DNA of 5,666 bases from Myxococcales bacterium. Lineage in GTDB: Bacteria > Myxococcota_A > UBA9160 > JALSIO01. The DNA lies in assembly GCA_026989995.1 (NCBI GenBank), contig JALSIO010000086.1, positions 1-5,666 of the forward strand, given 5' to 3'. The position numbers were made by a program, and so were the translations under genes. Position 1 is the stretch's first letter; each line of letters starts with the position of its first letter. Below, in pieces: positions 1-5,666 of this stretch. Under the pieces are notes generated by a model. It did no database searches. It was not told where the DNA came from and saw nothing but the letters and a program-made list of their open reading frames with translations.

Positions 1-676
1 CCTGCACGAAGCGGGCCGGGGCCGCGTGGATGGCCGCCACGTACGCGTGCAGGTTCTCGGGGGTGAGGTGGTAGATGGAGAAGAGCGTCTGCCTCGGCCG
101 GTAGCTCACCCGCCAGAAGGGCGGCTTACGCTGGCCGAAGGGAACCACGATCTGGCCCCCGAAGCGGAGGCTCGGATCGCCGAGCCGGGCGCCGAAGCGG
201 CGGTACATCCGCCACACCACGGCGTACTCGTGGGCCAGGGCCCGGGGTGTGTGCCACAGGGGGAGCGCGGTGCCGGTGGTTCCACTGGTATGGCCGCGCA
301 GGAGCTGCCCCTTCGGGATGTCCCGGGCGATGAAGCTCTTGGGGCGGTCCCGATAGGTGGCCTTGTCCAGGGGGGGGATGCGCTCGAGGGTGCGCCGCAG
401 CGCCTCCTCCGGGTCGGGATGGTCGGCCGGCGGCGGGAGGTCGCGGCAGGCCGGCACCACCTCCCGTGCGCGCAGCAGAAGCGCCCGCAGCGCCCGCCAC
501 TGCCGCTCCCGATGCACCTCGACCGGATCGTCGACGGAGCGCTCGAGCTCGGCGAGGGCACGGTGGAACTCCGGCGTGAAGCGCGCCCGCGCGCGCCGCC
601 AGCCCGCGACGGTGCAGGCGAGGTTCTGGGCCGGAATCGGCAGCCGGGCGTAGAGCCGCTGGAAGGCCTGCTTCAT
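1..676 (-). CDS. PaaK/CapK-type adenylate-forming ligase (phenylacetate-CoA ligase family), N-terminal part; C-terminus beyond left edge
   Basis: Seen: 225 codons are open without a stop from an ATG at 674-676 to the left edge. The first residues are MKQAFQRLYARLPIPAQNLA, followed by TVAGW and then FTPEFHR (about residues 33-39). The core signature HTSGTTGT lies at residues 129-136. This is the Ser/Thr/Gly-rich phosphate-binding loop of adenylate-forming enzymes. A purine-rich ribosome site (GGGAAGGG, 684-691) sits 7 bases before the ATG, which supports this start. Known: the family activates a carboxylic acid with ATP as an acyl-adenylate, and members near 440-460 residues often occur in surface-polysaccharide loci under the names CapK or PaaK-like. 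Inferred: this is a soluble cytoplasmic ligase acting in polysaccharide or related surface biosynthesis, with unknown substrate. True phenylacetate degradation is less likely because no other paa gene is visible. It lies 75 bases downstream of the response regulator and may be co-transcribed with it. About half the protein is missing from the window. Confidence 0.85.
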   Translation of the reverse strand, partial: MKQAFQRLYARLPIPAQNLACTVAGWRRARARFTPEFHRALAELERSVDDPVEVHRERQWRALRALLLRAREVVPACRDLPPPADHPDPEEALRRTLERIPPLDKATYRDRPKSFIARDIPKGQLLRGHTSGTTGTALPLWHTPRALAHEYAVVWRMYRRFGARLGDPSLRFGGQIVVPFGQRKPPFWRVSYRPRQTLFSIYHLTPENLHAYVAAIHAAPARFVQ

Positions 677-683
677 GGCTGCG

Positions 684-691
684 CCCTTCCC
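684..691 (-). promoter_or_regulatory. Ribosome binding site of the CapK-like ligase
   Basis: The minus-strand sequence GGGAAGGG lies 7 bases before the ATG at 676. It is a good match to the anti-Shine-Dalgarno sequence and supports that start. Confidence 0.6.
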
Positions 692-709
692 GGTTCCCGG
701 TCGCGGGGA

Positions 710-751
710 GAGCCGGGTGCCGAGTATAGCCCCGGGGCGGGGGAACCCGGC

Positions 752-753
<2 letters not shown>
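710..753. repeat. Perfect 9-bp inverted repeat between the response regulator and the CapK-like gene
   Basis: GAGCCGGGT (710-718) and ACCCGGCTC (745-753) are exact reverse complements separated by 26 bases. The right arm overlaps the last codons and stop of the response regulator (TGA at 752-754). The loop contains the palindrome GCCCCGGGGC (729-738). On the minus strand it also contains TATACT (723-728), which matches a sigma-70 -10 element at five of six positions, but no convincing -35 lies 16-18 bases upstream. No T-run follows either arm, so a classic intrinsic terminator is not supported. The repeat could be an operator for a dimeric regulator, an mRNA stem affecting stability or readthrough, or chance. 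The structure is certain; its function is not. Confidence 0.5.
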
Positions 754-2206
<1,453 letters not shown>

Positions 2207-2209
2207 CTG

Positions 2210-3019
2210 CTACTCCCGCTCCGCCTCCGCCCCGGCCGCTCGGGGTCGTTCCCCGTCCACCGGGAGGGTAAACGAGAAGCACGCCCCTCCGCCCGCCGCG
2301 TCCGAGACCCGGATCCTCCCGCCGTGGCCGCGGACGATCTCGCGGCAGATGCTCAGGCCGAGGCCGAGCCCGCCGCTCCCCCGCTGTCCGCCCCCGCGCA
2401 CATAGGGCTCGAAGATGCGCTCGCGGTCCTCGGGAGGAACTCCGGGACCATCGTCGATCACCGAGACCTCGACGAAGGGACGTCCCTGCTCGCACACCCG
2501 CCGGGCCACCACGCGGATGCGGCTCCCGGGCTCCGTGTACTTGAGGGCGTTCTCGAGGAGGTTGCAGAGCACCTGCTCGATGCGGGGCGGGTCGAAGCGG
2601 GCGCGGACCGCGTCCTCGGCCACGTCGATCTCGAGCGAGCTCCGGTGCTCCTCGACGAGCGGCCGGAGAAAGGCGCAGGCCCCCTCCACGGCCTCGCGCA
2701 CGGAGGCGTCCTCCGGCTCCACGCGCACACCGCCGCCCTGCAGCTGGGAGAAGTGGAGGAGATTGGCGATGAAGGCGTTGAGCCGCTCGCAGCTCCGCCG
2801 GCACTCCTCGAGGTAGCGGCGCTGGCGGGGATTCAGCTCCCCCACCTCCTCCGAGAGCAGCAGGCGCGTGTACCCGGCGAGGACGGTGACCGGCGTCCGG
2901 AGCTCGTGGCTGACCACCGTGAGGAGATCCGCCCGGGCGCGGATCTCCCGCCGAAGCTCCTCCCGGAGCCGCGCGGCCTCCTCCTCGAGCTCCCGGAGCT
3001 CCGGGGAGCGCTCCGCCAC
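2210..3019 (-). CDS. Small soluble sensor histidine kinase (HisKA + HATPase_c) with no recognisable sensor domain
   Basis: With the GTG at 3019 the product is 269 residues. A charged, probably coiled-coil segment (about residues 7-28, rich in Leu, Glu and Arg) leads into the HisKA dimerisation helix. Its phospho-accepting His38 lies in SHELRTP. The ATP-binding domain follows, with N-box NLLENALKYT (153-162), G1 DDGPGVP (189-195), F-box FEPYVRG (about 204-210) and G2 GLGLGLSI (217-224). Seen: there is no hydrophobic membrane segment, PAS, GAF or HAMP domain, so it is probably cytoplasmic and may take its signal from a partner protein. The start was chosen because GGGAGG ends 6 bases before the GTG at 3019. 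A longer frame begins with GTG at 3091 and adds 24 Arg/Gly/Pro-rich residues without a clear ribosome site. Its likely substrate is the regulator encoded immediately downstream. The HELRTP H-box is more usual for kinases of OmpR-type regulators than for NtrC partners. Confidence 0.92.
   Translation of the reverse strand: MAERSPELRELEEEAARLREELRREIRARADLLTVVSHELRTPVTVLAGYTRLLLSEEVGELNPRQRRYLEECRRSCERLNAFIANLLHFSQLQGGGVRVEPEDASVREAVEGACAFLRPLVEEHRSSLEIDVAEDAVRARFDPPRIEQVLCNLLENALKYTEPGSRIRVVARRVCEQGRPFVEVSVIDDGPGVPPEDRERIFEPYVRGGGQRGSGGLGLGLSICREIVRGHGGRIRVSDAAGGGACFSFTLPVDGERPRAAGAEAERE
2213..2217 (-). promoter_or_regulatory. Ribosome binding site of the response regulator
   Basis: Minus-strand GGGAG ends 6 bases before the GTG at 2206. 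It lies within the last codons of the kinase gene, just ahead of its TAG (2210-2212), so ribosomes finishing the kinase could re-initiate on the regulator. Confidence 0.6.
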
Positions 3020-3025
3020 CTCGAT

Positions 3026-3031
3026 CCTCCC
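3026..3031 (-). promoter_or_regulatory. Ribosome binding site that sets the kinase start
   Basis: Minus-strand GGGAGG is followed by 6 bases (ATCGAG) and then GTG at 3017-3019. This near-ideal site is the main reason for preferring 3019 over the in-frame GTG at 3091. Confidence 0.6.
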
Positions 3032-3124
3032 GGGGCCTCGAGCACGGCACGGTGAGGCCCGCGCCCGGTGGGTGCCCCCGGGCCGGAGCACGGTCGCAGC
3101 GGCCCCCTCGGGAAGCCGCCGTGA

Positions 3125-5666
<2,542 letters not shown>

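Noticed and set aside
3040..3093. Direct repeat GAGCACGG at 3040-3047 and 3086-3093 upstream of the kinase
   Set aside because: An 8-base repeat within 231 bases of strongly GC-biased DNA is expected by chance, and the spacing is not a helical-phase pattern shared with another site.

Overview
The window is very GC-rich throughout (by eye about 70%, with G/C at most third codon positions). It reads as chromosomal DNA of a high-GC proteobacterium or similar Gram-negative. I cannot name the genus. Coding density is high, and the only sizeable gap is 231 bases.

Layout. On the minus strand, three genes read leftward from about 3019: a small soluble histidine kinase (2210-3019), a sigma-54-dependent NtrC-class response regulator (752-2206, starting 3 bases after the kinase stop), and the N-terminal half of a PaaK/CapK-type adenylate-forming ligase (start at 676, running off the left edge). 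On the plus strand, a complete NAD-dependent DNA ligase gene (ligA, 3251-5290) is divergent from the kinase. At the right, a partial minus-strand gene enters from beyond 5666 and ends at 5287. Its visible C-terminal part most resembles the C-terminal beta-domain of heparinase II/III-family polysaccharide lyases. It and ligA converge on the tetranucleotide CTAG, which supplies both stop codons.

How the genes may work together. From general knowledge, CapK-like ligases and heparinase II/III-family proteins recur in extracellular or capsular polysaccharide loci of Gram-negative bacteria. The simplest inference is that the window is the edge of such a locus, with the kinase-regulator pair as its local controller and ligA as a housekeeping gene lying between the two locus genes. 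The kinase has no transmembrane or recognisable sensory domain. Its H-box is of the HELRTP type rather than the form usual for NtrC partners, so the pairing is somewhat unusual.

No tRNA, rRNA, CRISPR array or insertion sequence was seen. Several very long open frames on opposite strands are shadows caused by the base composition. I did not find a clearly new system. The points most worth a second look are the atypical kinase/regulator pairing, the 13-base C tract in the heparinase-like gene, and the inverted repeat ahead of the CapK-like gene.
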